Shown here: positions 5,586 to 5,712 of the stretch, piece after piece
Numbering within the stretch: position 1 is the first letter of the stretch
How the letters are laid out: the number at the start of each line of letters is the position of its first letter
Assembly (NCBI GenBank): GCA_947627685.1
Contig: CANQWZ010000081.1
Location: forward strand, 1 to 5,712
Length of the DNA: 5,712 nucleotides
From: an uncultured Bacilli bacterium
GTDB taxonomy: Bacteria > Bacillota_I > Bacilli_A > ML615J-28 > CAG-313
Direction: 5' to 3'
The notes under the pieces: model-generated
The model's database searches: none
Seen by the model: the letters and a program-made list of their open reading frames with translations, nothing else
Told to the model about the DNA's origin: nothing
Translations under genes and position numbers: made by a program

Positions 5586-5712
5586 ATGAAAGAGTATAAA
5601 GATACCTTATTAATGCCTAAAACAGATTTTCCTATGCGTGGTAATTTGGGTGTAAATGAAGTAAATATTCAAAAAGCATGGGAAGAAAAAAAGCTTTATG
5701 AATTAGCCTTAC
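5586..5712 (+). CDS. ileS: Isoleucyl-tRNA synthetase (5' end only)
   Basis: Only the first 42 codons are in the window and the gene runs past its right edge. The N-terminus reads [17 protein letters not shown], nearly identical to the conserved start of bacterial IleRS ([17 protein letters not shown] in Bacillus). It continues with [13 protein letters not shown], which fits the family pattern of a helix before the catalytic domain. The catalytic HIGH motif lies beyond the edge. The enzyme charges tRNA-Ile. It starts nine bases after ylmH and is the expected end of the division-cluster tail in Firmicutes, where divIVA usually comes between ylmH and ileS. Because the operon promoter lies before yggS and no T-box leader fits between ylmH and ileS, ileS seems not to be T-box controlled here. 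Confidence 0.93.
   Translation, partial: MKEYKDTLLMPKTDFPMRGNLGVNEVNIQKAWEEKKLYELAL

Noticed and set aside
1..5712. CRISPR array, insertion sequence, phage or defence genes
   Set aside because: No regularly spaced repeats, transposase-like genes or terminal inverted repeats are seen; the genes are housekeeping or a single unknown membrane protein.

Overview
This window comes from a very AT-rich, low-GC Gram-positive bacterium (Bacillota or Mollicutes-related, for example an Erysipelotrichia-, RF39- or Acholeplasma-like lineage; the exact group cannot be fixed from the sequence). The evidence is the gene order yggS/ylmE - sepF - ylmH - ileS, which is the classical Firmicutes segment downstream of the division genes, together with purine-rich Shine-Dalgarno sites and strong TTGAAA/TATAAT promoters. 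Stops seen are TAA (five) and TAG (one). Every tryptophan is TGG and there is no in-frame TGA, so the TGA-as-Trp code of mycoplasmas is not indicated.

Layout: bases 1-643 hold the 3' part of a BadF/BadG-type sugar kinase (N-acetylglucosamine kinase-like). Bases 702-1778 encode an uncharacterised membrane protein with an N-terminal zinc ribbon, closed by an intrinsic terminator at 1797-1830. A clear extended -10 promoter then drives argS (1925-3586). Downstream of argS, convergent to it, is a tRNA-Arg gene with anticodon CCG (complement 3634-3708) with its own promoter. A hairpin between the two looks like a shared terminator. A second promoter, almost a copy of the argS promoter, starts a tight operon: yggS/ylmE (start best placed at 3844), sepF (short form), ylmH (overlapping sepF by one base) and ileS (first 42 codons only).

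Most of the window is housekeeping: aminoacyl-tRNA synthesis (argS, tRNA-Arg, ileS), PLP homeostasis (yggS), cell division (sepF) and ribosome-associated RNA binding (ylmH). I see no mobile element, CRISPR array, defence system or other obviously new system. The points worth a second look are the argS/tRNA-Arg(CCG) pairing in a window with no CGG codons, the twin promoters, the perfect palindrome that overlaps the tRNA promoter, the compact division cluster without ylmG and divIVA, and the unknown zinc-ribbon membrane protein.
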